DNA from: Mesorhizobium xinjiangense
GTDB taxonomy: Bacteria; Pseudomonadota; Alphaproteobacteria; Rhizobiales; Rhizobiaceae
Reading direction: 5' to 3'
Assembly (NCBI RefSeq): GCF_009749525.1
Contig: NZ_WOAC01000017.1
Coordinates: forward strand, 48,141 to 112,140
Length of the DNA stretch: 64,000 bases
Each line of letters begins with the position of its first letter. The first letter of the stretch is position 1. The notes beneath the pieces are model-generated. The model saw only the letters and a program-made list of their open reading frames with translations. It made no database searches and was not told the origin of the DNA. Below are positions 52,020-62,578 of this stretch, one piece after another. Position numbers and translations under genes: made by a program.

Positions 52020-52667
52020 ATGTCCACCGACAGCTATATCCACGCGCATGTGCCCGGCCAGCCGGGCGCTCCGCTGATTTTCACCTTCCACGGCACGGGC
52101 GGGGAGGAGAACCAGTTCGTCGGGCTTGCCCGCGATCTCGTGCCCGGTGCAGGCATTGTCTCGCCGCGCGGCGATGTTCTGGAAATGGGCGCGGCGCGCT
52201 TTTTCCGCCGCACCGGCGAGGGCGTCTACGACATGGACGACCTGGCCCGGCGCACCGAGACGATGACGCAGTTCGTGCGCGCCCATGTCGAGGCCGCCAG
52301 GCCTTCGGCGGTCTACGGGCTCGGCTATTCGAACGGTGCCAACATCCTGGCCAGCGTGCAGTTCGCCGATCCTGCGCTGTTCGATGCGACGGTGCTGATG
52401 CACCCGCTCATCCCCTTCGAGCCGAAGATACGCGGCGATCTGAAGGACAAGCGCATCCTGATCACCGCCGGCCGGCGCGACCCGATCTGCCCGCCCGACC
52501 TGACCCTGCGTCTGGAAGCCTATTTGCGCGCCGCCGAGGCCGAGGTTACCGTGGCGTGGCACGAAGGTGGACACGAAGTCCGGCCGAGCGAGATCGATGC
52601 GGCCAGAGCCCTGTTCGAAGCGGCGGCAAAGGCTCAGACGACGAAACGGATGGAAGGACAGACATGA
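52020..52667 (+). CDS. Alpha/beta hydrolase (carboxylesterase, MhqD-like)
   Basis: A 215-residue serine hydrolase of the phospholipase/carboxylesterase family. Visible elements are the oxyanion region IFTFHGTGGEENQFVGLARD, the nucleophile elbow GYSNGANILASV with serine near residue 105, the aspartate in ITAGRRDPICPPD and the histidine in WHEGGHEV, so the triad is complete. GAGGAG lies 7 bases before the ATG. The next gene overlaps by 4 bases. Together with the upstream dioxygenase it suggests detoxification of quinone-like electrophiles. Confidence 0.86.
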   Translation: MSTDSYIHAHVPGQPGAPLIFTFHGTGGEENQFVGLARDLVPGAGIVSPRGDVLEMGAARFFRRTGEGVYDMDDLARRTETMTQFVRAHVEAARPSAVYGLGYSNGANILASVQFADPALFDATVLMHPLIPFEPKIRGDLKDKRILITAGRRDPICPPDLTLRLEAYLRAAEAEVTVAWHEGGHEVRPSEIDAARALFEAAAKAQTTKRMEGQT

Positions 52668-52972
52668 CGGACGATCAAGGCGGCATCGAGGTCGAGGAAT
52701 CGGACACCAAGGGGCGCTATGTGCTGCGTGGACCGGACGGTGCGGAGGCCGAGATGACCTTCTCGAAGGCCGGCACGCGCCAGATCATCATTGATCATAC
52801 CGAAGTGCCGGACGCCTTCCGCGGACAGGGCGTGGGTTTGCGGCTGGTGACGCGCGCCGTCGAGGACGCACGCGCCGCCGGAAAGACCATCATCCCGCTC
52901 TGTCCGTTCGCTGCCGCGCAGTTTCGCCGTCATCCCGAGTGGGCGGACGTGCTGAAGAAGCCGAAGGGATGA
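52664..52972 (+). CDS. Small GNAT (YidJ/COG2388-type) N-acetyltransferase
   Basis: A 102-residue minimal GNAT domain: EMTFSKAGTRQIIIDHTEVP, the acetyl-CoA loop FRGQGVGLRLVTRAVEDARA and the conserved IIPLCPFAAAQFRRHPEWAD end. This tiny branch has no firm physiological substrate. It overlaps the esterase stop (ATGA), so the pair is translationally coupled. It ends 74 bases before the repeat copy C. Confidence 0.85.
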   Translation: MTDDQGGIEVEESDTKGRYVLRGPDGAEAEMTFSKAGTRQIIIDHTEVPDAFRGQGVGLRLVTRAVEDARAAGKTIIPLCPFAAAQFRRHPEWADVLKKPKG

Positions 52973-53045
52973 CAGGTTGTAGCCGGATCGGACCGACGCC
53001 TTGGCGATTGATCGCCGTCGAAGGAGCATCAACAGGCTCGAATGC

Positions 53046-53118
53046 CATGCTCCAACATATTGATCTGGCGCGCATATCTTTGCCTCAAACGATTCCGTTT
53101 GAAGCAAATGCGCGCCGG
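53046..53118. repeat. Palindromic intergenic repeat, copy C
   Basis: It begins catgctccaacatattga, then ggcgcgcatat, and carries the core TCAAACG-ATTC-CGTTTGA (53085-53102). It aligns with copy B from 42230 for about 70 bases. It lies between two convergent genes, directly after the hemolysin/CorC-like gene stop. Confidence 0.78.
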
Positions 53119-53125
53119 TGCCTGC

Positions 53126-54387
53126 CTATTCGGCCGGCCTGATCCTCAGTCTCGTGATGCGGTTCTTGTCGCGCTTCATCACGATGAAGCGCTTGTCGTG
53201 GAAGGTAAAGGCCTGCTTTTCCTCGGGAATTGTCTGCGTTTCATGAATGACGAGGCCGGCGACCGTCGTCGCCTCGTCGTCCGGCAGATCCCAGTCGAGC
53301 GCCCGGTTCAAATCGCGGATCGGCACTGAGCCGTCGACGACCACCGAACCGTCGGCCTCCTGCTTGACGCCCTGGATTTCGACGTCGTGCTCGTCGGCGA
53401 TCTCGCCGACGATCTCCTCGATGATGTCCTCCAGCGTCACGAGGCCCTCCACCTCGCCATATTCGTCGACGACGACGGCGAAATGGGCCTTTCGGCGCAG
53501 GAAGGCGTTGAGCTGGTCATGCAGCGTGGTGGTGTCGGGCACGAACCACGGTTTCGACGCCACCTTGACGATGTCTATCCTGGCGGGATCGTTGTCGACC
53601 TCGTGCAACGCCCTGAGCAGGTCCTTGGCGTGAACGACGCCGACGATGTTGTCGGTGGAATTGCGGTAGAGCGGTATCCGTGTGTAGGGGCTCTGCAAAA
53701 TCTCGCGCACGATGGTCTCGGCGGGGTCGTCGGCATTGACCATGCGCATGGCGGTCCGATGCACCATCACGTCTGAAACCTCGAGTTCGGCCAGGTCGAG
53801 CAGGCCGCCCAGCCGATCGCGATCCTGCTTCACGAATGCGCCTTCCCGGTGCAGCACCTCTACCGTGCCGCGCAATTCGTCATGCGCCGACAGCATGTAG
53901 TGGTCGCGCGACAGGTTGAGGCCGCACAATTTCAGGATGCCGCGGACAAGCAGGTTGGCAGCTGACGACAGCGTGCCGAACAGCAACACCACAAAGCGGG
54001 CAAAGGGCGCGACGTAGAGCGCGAACTGCTCGGGCCGGTAGAGCGCCAGCGACTTCGGCAGGATCTCCGAGAAGATCACGAGCAGCACGGTCATGGTGAT
54101 GGTGGCGTAGACCACGCCCGCATCGCCGAAGATCGACAGCAGCAGGCTCGTCGCCAGCGCCGAGGCGAGGATGTTGACCAGGTTGTTGCCGATCAGAAGC
54201 GCGCCGACCAGACGGTCCTTGCGCTGGAGAAGCCGGTCGATGAATGTCGCCTTGGCGTCGCCATTGGCGGCAAGGGTGTGCAGCCTGGCCCGCGAGGCGG
54301 CGGTCATGCTGGTTTCGGTGCCCGAAAAGAGGAAGGACAGGACGATCAGCACGATGATGGCTCCGCCCGTCAGCAACAATTGCGTCG

Positions 54388-54391
<4 letters not shown>
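53126..54391 (-). CDS. HlyC/CorC (CNNM) family transporter with CBS domains
   Basis: A 421-residue inner-membrane protein. Residues 1-190 form the CNNM/DUF21 domain with about four helices (LFSGTETSMTAASRARLHTL; LIGNNLVNILASALATSLLL). A CBS pair spans about 205-335 (VMVHRTAMRMVNADDPAETI; FLRRKAHFAVVVDEYGEVEG; LVTLEDIIEEIVGEIADEHD). A CorC_HlyC C-terminal domain follows. Family members export magnesium or other divalent ions; the hemolysin name is historical. The start overlaps the aroB stop by 4 bases, so it is the third gene of aroK-aroB-corC-like. Confidence 0.92.
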
Positions 54392-55514
<1,123 letters not shown>

Positions 55515-55515
<1 letters not shown>

Positions 55516-56105
55516 CAGGAAGACACGTCCTTTCGCGGTTCGCCGTCGAGATAGCGCATGATGGCGTCGACTGTCTCGGCGGCGATCGTCTCGCGCGTTT
55601 CGTCGCGGGTCGGTACGACAATATCGGCCTGCGCATAGACCGGATAGCGCTCGTCCATCAGGCGCTGCATGACGGCGCGCGGATCGGGGTTCTTGAGCAG
55701 CGGCCGGTTCTTGTTCTTCGTCACGCGCTCCATCAGCGTGTCGATATCGGCCTTCAGCCACACGGAAAGGCCGCGCCGCGCGATCAGCCGGCGCGTGTTC
55801 TCGTCCATGAAGGCGCCGCCGCCGGTTGAGACGACCCGCGCCCCCTCCCTGACCACCCTGGCGATCACGCGCCGTTCCAGCGAACGGAACTCCGGCTCGC
55901 CGTAGCGTTCGAACAGGTCGGGCACGCTCATGCGCGAGACGTGCTCGATCTCGTGGTCGCTGTCGATGAAGGGCAGATCGAGCGCCTGGGCGACCTTGCG
56001 GCCGATCGCGGTCTTGCCCGCGCCCATCAGCCCGACAAAGACGATTGCGCGTCCCGCGAGCCTGTCGTGCAGCCCCTTGTCGTGCGAATGTGCCAAGACC
56101 GTCAT
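55515..56105 (-). CDS. aroK: Shikimate kinase
   Basis: AroK phosphorylates shikimate with ATP. The 196-residue protein has Walker A VGLMGAGKTAIGRKVA near residue 25, the shikimate-binding aspartate in FIDSDHEIEHVS, GGGAFMDENTRR and RPLLKNPDPRAVMQRLMDER (lid). I chose the ATG at 56105, with a short charged N-terminal extension (SHDKGLHDRLAGRA) before the kinase fold as in other rhizobia. It is the first gene of the aroK-aroB-corC-like unit. Confidence 0.96.
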
Positions 56106-56249
56106 CGGTTCCGCCTGTGTCCGTCCGGCGTATCGACATGAAAAGGGCCCTTGCGTCAAGCGAGTCGCGGCCGGGCTGCGGAGTTGAAATCGTGCATCCC
56201 GCAACGCATAAGGGACCAGGCGGACCAATCGACGAGGGCACATTCACCC

Positions 56250-56399
56250 ATGCCGACGCTTTTCCGGTTCCTGATGACGGTCGCGGTGCTGTGCGCCATC
56301 GTCTACGCGGCGATGTTCGCCCTGGCGACGCTTGTCGAGCCGAACAAGGGACAGATGACCGTGCGCATCCCGGCCGAAAAACTCAACCCGGCCGAATGA
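56250..56399 (+). CDS. Small single-pass membrane protein upstream of xerD
   Basis: A 49-residue protein with one membrane helix ([20 protein letters not shown], residues 7-26) and the short tail [18 protein letters not shown] small protein of this kind precedes xerD in many Rhizobiales and is sometimes mislabelled as a histidine kinase. Its function is unknown. GAGGG lies 11 bases before the ATG. xerD begins 17 bases after its stop, so the two share a transcript. Confidence 0.75.
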   Translation: MPTLFRFLMTVAVLCAIVYAAMFALATLVEPNKGQMTVRIPAEKLNPAE

Positions 56400-56415
56400 G
56401 CCGGAGCGTGTGCCG

Positions 56416-57342
56416 ATGAACACCGAAGCCGCCATCGACGCCTTTCTGGAGATGATGAGCGCGGAACGTGGTGCAAGCGCCAACACGCTGGCCGCCTACA
56501 GGCGCGACCTCGAGGACGCGCACACTGCGTTGCGCCGACGCAGCGGCGGGCTTGCCGGGGCCACGCCGGACGATGTCCGCTTCCATCTGGATGGCATCGC
56601 CCAGCAGGGCTTCGCCGCCTCCACCCAGGCGCGCAAGCTGTCGGCTTTGAAGCAGTTCTTCCGCTTTCTCTATGTCGAGGGCCGTCGGGGCGACGATCCG
56701 ACCGGCACAGCCGACAGCCCGAGGCGGGCCCGTCCCCTGCCGAAAACGCTGAGCGAGGCGGAAACCTCGGCCTTGCTCGACCGCGCGGCGCGCGAGGCCG
56801 GCGGCGAGCGCCCCGAGGGCGTTTCACGTTTTGCCGCGCTGCGCCTGCATGCGCTTGTCGAGGTGCTTTATGCGACGGGTCTGCGCGTGTCGGAACTCGT
56901 CTCGCTGCCCCTGACGGTCGCCCGGCGCGACGAGCGCTATTTCGTGGTGCGCGGCAAGGGCGGCAAGGAGCGCGTGGTGCCTCTGTCGCAGAAGGCGGCC
57001 GACGCGATGCGCGCCTGGCTCGTCATGCGTGAAAGCGATCCGGCAGCGGCCGAAAGCACATGGCTCTTTCCGGCCGGTTCGCAGAGCGGTCACCTGCCGC
57101 GCCAGGTTTTTGCGCGCGAGCTCAAGCAGCTCGCCGCGCGCGCCGGGATCGCGGCGGCCCGCGTGTCGCCACATGTGCTGCGCCATGCCTTTGCCAGCCA
57201 TCTTCTGCAGAACGGCGCCGATCTCAGGGTGGTGCAGCAACTGCTCGGCCATTCCGACATTTCGACCACGCAGATCTACACCCATGTGCTCGAAGAGCGC
57301 ATGGTCCGCCTCGTCAACGAACATCATCCGCTTGCCGACTAG
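56416..57342 (+). CDS. xerD: Tyrosine recombinase XerD
   Basis: XerD acts with XerC at dif to resolve chromosome dimers at division. The 308-residue protein has the SAM-like N-terminal domain ([20 protein letters not shown]) and the catalytic domain with the full set of active residues: Arg in [14 protein letters not shown], Lys in [13 protein letters not shown], His-x-x-Arg in [15 protein letters not shown], His in [15 protein letters not shown] and the nucleophilic tyrosine in that last segment. I chose the ATG at 56416, with GGAG 9 bases upstream, over the GTG at 56410. No dif-like site was recognised nearby. Confidence 0.95.
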   Translation: MNTEAAIDAFLEMMSAERGASANTLAAYRRDLEDAHTALRRRSGGLAGATPDDVRFHLDGIAQQGFAASTQARKLSALKQFFRFLYVEGRRGDDPTGTADSPRRARPLPKTLSEAETSALLDRAAREAGGERPEGVSRFAALRLHALVEVLYATGLRVSELVSLPLTVARRDERYFVVRGKGGKERVVPLSQKAADAMRAWLVMRESDPAAAESTWLFPAGSQSGHLPRQVFARELKQLAARAGIAAARVSPHVLRHAFASHLLQNGADLRVVQQLLGHSDISTTQIYTHVLEERMVRLVNEHHPLAD

Positions 57343-57437
57343 GCGCTCCATCGTTATGTGAGGGCCTGTTTGAGGCGGCCGGCAGCGAAAATCCGGTACC
57401 GCTCCCATTTGTCCAGCTTTCCGGCTTGCTGAAAAAT

Positions 57438-58388
57438 ATGTACAACTATCTCGATTTCGAAAAACCCGTCGCCGACCTTGAGGGCAAGATCCTGGAGCTC
57501 AAGAAGCTTGCCGACAACGGCGAGGCGGTCGATGTCGGCGAGGAGATCGCGCGGCTCGAGAAGCGCTCGCGCGAGGCCCTGCGCGACGTCTACAAGGCGT
57601 TGACGCCGTGGCAGAGGGCGCAGGTGGCGCGCCATCCCGACCGTCCGCACTGCGTGGACTATGTGCGCGAGCTGTTCACCGATTTCACGCCGCTGGCCGG
57701 CGACCGCGGCTTCGGCGAGGACGATGCGATCGTCGGCGGGTTTGCGCGGTTCCGCGGCACGCCGATGGCCGTGATCGGCCAGGAAAAGGGCAACGACACG
57801 AAAAGCCGGCTGAAGCACAATTTCGGCATGGCGCGGCCCGAGGGTTATCGCAAGGCGGTCAGGATTATGGAACTGGCCGACCGGTTCGGCCTGCCGGTCG
57901 TCTCGCTGGTCGACACGGCCGGCGCCTATCCCGGCATCGGGGCCGAAGAGCGCGGCCAGGCCGAGGCCATCGCCCGCTCCACATCGGCCTGCCTCGGCCT
58001 GAAGGTTCCGATGGTCTCGCTCATCATCGGCGAGGGCGGATCGGGCGGCGCCATCGCGATTGCCACGGCCAACAAGGTCTACATGCTCGAGCATTCGATC
58101 TATTCGGTGATCTCGCCGGAGGGTGCGGCCTCGATCCTGTGGCACGATTCCACCCGCGCCCGCGATGCGGCGACGAACATGAAGATCACCGCGCAGGATC
58201 TGCTTGCCATGAAGGTGATCGACGGCATCGTCGCCGAACCGCTCGGCGGCGGGCACCGCGATCCGGGCGCGGTTGTCGCAGCGGCCGGCGAACAGATCGC
58301 CACGGCCTTCGAGGAACTGGAAGCGGGCAATATGGATTTCCGCGAACACCGGCGCGAAAAATTCCTCGCCATCGGCCGCGACCTGTAG
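57438..58388 (+). CDS. accA: Acetyl-CoA carboxylase carboxyltransferase subunit alpha
   Basis: AccA with AccD transfers carboxyl from biotin to acetyl-CoA to make malonyl-CoA for fatty acid synthesis. The 316-residue length is typical. It starts [20 protein letters not shown] and contains the crotonase-fold signatures [40 protein letters not shown] and [20 protein letters not shown]. The ATG at 57438 places the conserved N terminus correctly. A small GCCGCCA/TGGCGGC hairpin at 58397-58413 follows the stop. Confidence 0.97.
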   Translation: MYNYLDFEKPVADLEGKILELKKLADNGEAVDVGEEIARLEKRSREALRDVYKALTPWQRAQVARHPDRPHCVDYVRELFTDFTPLAGDRGFGEDDAIVGGFARFRGTPMAVIGQEKGNDTKSRLKHNFGMARPEGYRKAVRIMELADRFGLPVVSLVDTAGAYPGIGAEERGQAEAIARSTSACLGLKVPMVSLIIGEGGSGGAIAIATANKVYMLEHSIYSVISPEGAASILWHDSTRARDAATNMKITAQDLLAMKVIDGIVAEPLGGGHRDPGAVVAAAGEQIATAFEELEAGNMDFREHRREKFLAIGRDL

Positions 58389-58396
58389 CGCTTCAG

Positions 58397-58413
58397 GCCG
58401 CCATTGTGGCGGC
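58397..58413 (+). terminator. Hairpin after accA
   Basis: A perfect 7-bp stem GCCGCCA-TTG-TGGCGGC lies 9 bases after the accA stop and is followed by an A-rich, not T-rich, sequence. It is a weak or incomplete terminator. Confidence 0.4.
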
Positions 58414-58569
58414 AAATACACAGATTCGCCACAAAATCGCCGCGGATTATGCGCTATGCATTGACATGGCCCATAGAGGGGATTTCTTTTGGTAAGTCTT
58501 TCTCAAGGTTAACCGACATAGATTGCCGGGCGGGCGGGTTGGACGCCAATTCGGGGACGCACGATCGTT

Positions 58570-59838
58570 ATGTTCTTGAGACTTGTACAGGCATCATTCC
58601 TGGCTGCCGCCGTCGGCGTTGCTGCGGTCGGTTTGAGCGGCTGCACGGACACGACGCTGGGCAGCGTGCAGAAGGCCGAAAAGCAGCTGCCGCGCGAAAT
58701 CCTCGATCGCATGCGGGCCAAGGGCATGGCCCGCAACGCGCCGATCATGGCGCGTATCTTCAAGGAGGAAGGCAAGCTCGAGATCTGGAAAAAGAAGCGC
58801 TCCGGACGCTACGACATCATCGCCTCCTATGACATCTGCAAGTGGTCTGGCCAGCTCGGGCCGAAATTCGTCGAGGGCGACCGCCAGGCGCCGGAAGGCT
58901 TCTACACGGTGCGTCCGACGCAGATGAACCCGCAATCGAGCTACCATCTCGCCTTCAATATCGGCTACCCCAACGCCTTCGATCAGGCGCATGGGCGCAC
59001 CGGCTCGCATCTCATGGTGCACGGCGCGTGTTCCTCGTCGGGCTGCTATTCGATGACCGACGAGCAGATCGAGCAGATCTATGCCTTCGGGCGCGACGCC
59101 TTTCGCGGCGGGCAGAAGGAATTCCAGGTCCAGGCCTTCCCCTTCCGCATGACGGCGCAGAACATGGCGCGCTATCGCGGCGATCCCAATTACAAGTTCT
59201 GGACCATGCTGAAGGAAGGCTATGACCATTTCGAGATAACGAGGATGCCGCCCAAGGTCGACGTCTGCGAGAAGCGTTACGTCTTCAACAGCGTTGCTCA
59301 AGGCAGCACCGGCTTCAATCCGGCCGGCGCCTGCCCGCCCGCCGCGCAGCCGGAAACGCTGGTCAGCGCGTACCAGGCGCATCAGTCGACATACCAGGCC
59401 GCATTCTCTGCCGCGGCCGGCAATGGCGTCGGACCGGCGCCGAAACCATCCATCGCCGGTCTCGAGGAGGCGCGATTGGTCGCCGAGTGGTCGCGCAAGC
59501 GGGCGCGCGGCGAACGCGTGACCGTCGAGCCGCCGTCCGTTGAGCCCGACGGCACCGTGGTGGCGACGTCGCGCATGGGCCGGATCGACTCGCCGGCAGG
59601 CCGCAAGCAGGCGGCGATCGACGCCCGTGCGGCCGAAAAGAAGCGCAAAATTGATGAGGCAACGCAGCTTGCTGCTCAAAAAGCGGCCGAGGAGAAGGCT
59701 GCGGCCATTGCCGCCGCGAGCGCGGCTGCAACGCAGTCGGAGACCGTTGTCGGCGCGCCGCCGGCCTCCGCCGAGAACGGCGGAACCGGCCTTCTGGGCC
59801 GGGTTTCCTCGCGCCTCACCGGCCTGTTCGGCCGTTGA
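58570..59838 (+). CDS. Murein L,D-transpeptidase family lipoprotein (YafK-like)
   Basis: A 422-residue envelope protein. Signal peptide and lipobox LSGC (cysteine near residue 25) mark a lipoprotein. The YkuD catalytic domain lies at about residues 70-225, with LMVHGACSSSGCYSMTDEQI containing the HGxCxSxGCYxMT active-site motif and the nucleophilic cysteine. The C-terminal 190 residues are low complexity, rich in Ala, Lys and Glu (AAQKAAEEKAAAIAAASAAA), and may span the periplasm or bind peptidoglycan. It makes or remodels 3-3 cross-links or anchors proteins to murein. The TusA-like gene overlaps its stop. Confidence 0.87.
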   Translation: MFLRLVQASFLAAAVGVAAVGLSGCTDTTLGSVQKAEKQLPREILDRMRAKGMARNAPIMARIFKEEGKLEIWKKKRSGRYDIIASYDICKWSGQLGPKFVEGDRQAPEGFYTVRPTQMNPQSSYHLAFNIGYPNAFDQAHGRTGSHLMVHGACSSSGCYSMTDEQIEQIYAFGRDAFRGGQKEFQVQAFPFRMTAQNMARYRGDPNYKFWTMLKEGYDHFEITRMPPKVDVCEKRYVFNSVAQGSTGFNPAGACPPAAQPETLVSAYQAHQSTYQAAFSAAAGNGVGPAPKPSIAGLEEARLVAEWSRKRARGERVTVEPPSVEPDGTVVATSRMGRIDSPAGRKQAAIDARAAEKKRKIDEATQLAAQKAAEEKAAAIAAASAAATQSETVVGAPPASAENGGTGLLGRVSSRLTGLFGR

Positions 59839-60104
59839 TCGAGCCGCGTGCTAAGTTGGAAGGCGCGACACCGCAGGCGCAGGACGTCTACGATCTCAAG
59901 GGGTTGAAATGCCCGCTGCCGGTCTTGCGGGCGCGCAAGCGGCTCGCCGGCATGGGGGCCGGTGAGCGGCTGTGGCTCGAGACCACCGACCCGCTCGCCG
60001 TGATCGACATCCCCGCCTTCTGCAGCGAGGCGGGCCACCGGCTCATCGAAACGGCCGCGACGGACGGCGGCCATCGCTTCCTGGTCGAACGCGGCGCGAT
60101 CTGA
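59835..60104 (+). CDS. TusA-like sulfurtransferase family protein
   Basis: An 89-residue TusA/YedF/SirA-fold protein. The signature DLKGLKCPLPVLRARKRLAG carries the active cysteine in CPLP near residue 26. WLETTDPLAVIDIPAFCSEA and GHRLIETAATDGGHRFLVER complete the fold. TusA proteins relay persulfide sulfur, for example to tRNA thiolation or molybdenum cofactor, and other members have unclear roles. The start is a TTG inside the previous stop codon (TTGA), so translation is coupled. A TTG at 59856 is an alternative. It is convergent with the CobW gene, 4 bases apart. Confidence 0.82.
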   Translation: MIEPRAKLEGATPQAQDVYDLKGLKCPLPVLRARKRLAGMGAGERLWLETTDPLAVIDIPAFCSEAGHRLIETAATDGGHRFLVERGAI

Positions 60105-60108
60105 AGCG

Positions 60109-61239
60109 TCAACGCGCCGAAAAGCCGGCGATGGCCAATGGGTTGTCTTCCAGCGCACTGCGGTCCGGCATATCGACAGCCGGCTTGCCGGCAAAGGCAT
60201 CGAACAGCCGCTTGACATAATCTTCCGGCATGTCGTCGGTGATCAATACGAGCCGCGCGCCGCGCGGTCCCGGCGGCCAGGCGGCCAGCCGCGCCGGCGG
60301 ATGAAGGAGCTTTTGCACGCCGTGAACGACCAGCGGATGCTCCGGGTCCTCGACGGTTTCGATGACGCCCTTCATGCGCAACAGCTTCTCGCCATGGGTA
60401 GCGCGCAACAGGTCGAGAAATCCTTCGACGGCCGCAAGCGGCATGGCCCCTTCATGGGCCAGCGAGACGCTGCGGATGCGCGCATCGTGATGATGGTGGC
60501 GGTGACCATGATGGTGGCCGTCATCATGGTCGTGCGCGTCGTGGTCATGGCCGTCCGCGCCGGCGTCCGCCGCGGCGTCCTTGAGCCAGCGCCGCACGTC
60601 GACGCTCTTCGTCGCCGGGTCGTAGAGGCCGCACTCCATGAGCCCCGCCGCATTCGCCGCGCCGCTCTGCGCGTCGAGCAGCGGCGCACCCGGATTGATG
60701 CGGGCGATGCGATCGGCGAGGTGCGTCACCTGTTCGGCCGTCGCGATGTCGGATTTGGTGATGACGATGCGATCGGCGACGGCCGCTTGCCGCATCGCCT
60801 CCCTGTGCCGGTCGAGCGTGGCCGCGCCATTGGCCGCGTCGAGCGTCGCGACCACGCCGTCGAGACGATATGCGGCGAGGATGGCCGGATGCGCCATCAG
60901 CGACTGCAGCACGGGCACGGGATCGGCAAGACCGGTCGTTTCGACGACGACGCGTGACAGGCGCTCGATGCGTCCCGTCTGCAGCCGGTCGGCCAGATCG
61001 GCCAGCGTGTCGATCAGTTCGCCGCGCACGGAGCAGCACAGGCAGCCGTCGGCAAGCTCGATGACGCCGTCGCTCGACGTTTCGACGAGCATGTGGTCGA
61101 TCGCGACTTCGCCGAACTCGTTGACGATCACCGCCGTGTCGGTGAGCGCGGGATCACGCAGCAGCCGGTTGATCAGCGTCGTCTTGCCCGAGCCGAGGAA
61201 GCCCGTAATCACGGTGACGGGTATGGGTGCGTACTGCAT
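60109..61239 (-). CDS. CobW/COG0523 family GTP-binding metallochaperone
   Basis: A 376-residue G3E GTPase: Walker [17 protein letters not shown] at residue 12, the GCLCCSV metal-binding CxCC motif near residue 66, [18 protein letters not shown], and the NKxD-like ITKSDIA near residue 158. A histidine/aspartate stretch (about residues 225-252) is followed by the CobW C-terminal domain. Members insert zinc, cobalt or other metals into client proteins. The motif set resembles the zinc-related group, but there is no Zur-type site or client gene nearby to settle the metal. I chose the ATG at 61239 because it places the P-loop near the N terminus. Confidence 0.88.
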   Translation of the reverse strand: MQYAPIPVTVITGFLGSGKTTLINRLLRDPALTDTAVIVNEFGEVAIDHMLVETSSDGVIELADGCLCCSVRGELIDTLADLADRLQTGRIERLSRVVVETTGLADPVPVLQSLMAHPAILAAYRLDGVVATLDAANGAATLDRHREAMRQAAVADRIVITKSDIATAEQVTHLADRIARINPGAPLLDAQSGAANAAGLMECGLYDPATKSVDVRRWLKDAAADAGADGHDHDAHDHDDGHHHGHRHHHHDARIRSVSLAHEGAMPLAAVEGFLDLLRATHGEKLLRMKGVIETVEDPEHPLVVHGVQKLLHPPARLAAWPPGPRGARLVLITDDMPEDYVKRLFDAFAGKPAVDMPDRSALEDNPLAIAGFSAR

Positions 61240-61270
61240 CGCGGTCCGCTCCAGACGGTCTGGCGGCGCT

Positions 61271-62368
61271 TTACTGCGCAGCCACCGAGGTCGGCGTGTA
61301 ATCGGGGCGAGGGGTCGGGATAGGCACGTCGGCATATTCGACTTCCTCGGGGAAATAGGGCGATTTCGGCCCGGTCGCGCCGCCGAGGTCGACTGCGACG
61401 AGGCGCGGCTCGTGCGTGAATTCGTGCAGATAGGGCGACTCGAAGATCGTGTCACCGTTCTCGTCGCGGTTTTCGAGCCGGGCCTGACGGGCCTCCTGGC
61501 TGCACACGACCGGCCGCAGGTTGACGGCGGCGGGCTCGACATCGCCGGCCGGCGCCAGCATGTCGATGTGCGGTGCGCCAGCGACGTTCGTTTGAAAACC
61601 CTTGGCGATAAGCCCGGCGGCTTTTTCGGCGCGCTCGGAGACGGACATCTCGCCCAGGAGAACGGCAAGGATGGTGCGCCCGCCGCGCGTCGCCGACGCC
61701 GCCAGGTTGAAGCCGGCAGGGCAGGTATAGCCGGTTTTCATGCCGTCTGCGCCGTCGAAGCGGCCGATGAGCGTGTTGTGGTTTTCCAGCTTTGCCTTGC
61801 CGGCCTGCAGGCCCTCGATCGTGAAATAGCCGGCATATTGCGGATATTCGCGCTTTATCGCCAGCGCCAGTACCGCCATGTCGTGCGCCGTCGTGTACTG
61901 CCCTTCCGAATGCAGGCCGTGGGCATTGACCCAGTGCGACCCGGTCATGCCGAGGCGGGCCGATTCGGCGTTCATCCGCGCCGCAAAGCTGAATTCGGAA
62001 CCGGCGATGCTCTCGCCGATGGCGGTCGCCACGTCATTGGCCGACTTGACCATGATGATCTTGAGCGCGTTGTCGAGGGTCAGCACCGAGCCGGGCTTGT
62101 ATCCCATCTTGCTCGGCGGCTCTTTGGCGGCATTCCTGGAGATGCGCACCGGAGACTGGAGGGTCACCTCGCCCGCCTCGATCGCCCGGAACGCCACATA
62201 GGCCGTCATCAGTTTCGACAGCGATGCCGGGTACCAGCGCTGGAAGATGTCGTCCTCGGCCAGGACGCGGCCCGAATTGACGTCGACCACGATCGACGGT
62301 CCCGCCGCCGCTGGAGCCGCCGCGACAATCGTCGCCAGCCACGCAGCGAGACAGAACTGGTACATCAT
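61271..62368 (-). CDS. D-alanyl-D-alanine carboxypeptidase (DacA/PBP5-type, S11)
   Basis: A 365-residue periplasmic penicillin-binding protein. A signal peptide (about residues 1-22, ending AAAPAAAGP) is followed by the S11 peptidase: active serine in [15 protein letters not shown] (SxxK), the SxN triad in [13 protein letters not shown] and KTG in [14 protein letters not shown]. The tail is proline-rich ([11 protein letters not shown]) and lacks a clear PBP5 C-terminal beta domain. It trims the terminal D-Ala of stem peptides. Two adjacent ATG codons begin the frame and I used the first, at 62368. It is divergent from the M20 gene. Confidence 0.92.
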   Translation of the reverse strand: MMYQFCLAAWLATIVAAAPAAAGPSIVVDVNSGRVLAEDDIFQRWYPASLSKLMTAYVAFRAIEAGEVTLQSPVRISRNAAKEPPSKMGYKPGSVLTLDNALKIIMVKSANDVATAIGESIAGSEFSFAARMNAESARLGMTGSHWVNAHGLHSEGQYTTAHDMAVLALAIKREYPQYAGYFTIEGLQAGKAKLENHNTLIGRFDGADGMKTGYTCPAGFNLAASATRGGRTILAVLLGEMSVSERAEKAAGLIAKGFQTNVAGAPHIDMLAPAGDVEPAAVNLRPVVCSQEARQARLENRDENGDTIFESPYLHEFTHEPRLVAVDLGGATGPKSPYFPEEVEYADVPIPTPRPDYTPTSVAAQ

Positions 62369-62578
62369 TTTCACGCTCGAACGAACCAATTTCCCTATCG
62401 CCTCTTGCAGATTTTGCGCTAGTTTGCCGGCGCCGCGCGGCATCGGCGCTGGTGAGCTTGCCGGTCGCCGACCGGTGATATTTAGCCCATGTGACGCCAA
62501 GATGGCAAAGCGCAATCCAGCGCACCCTTCCGCGGTGCGTGCGGATGCAACCGAATGTGACGATGGGAGTGCTTGAAT

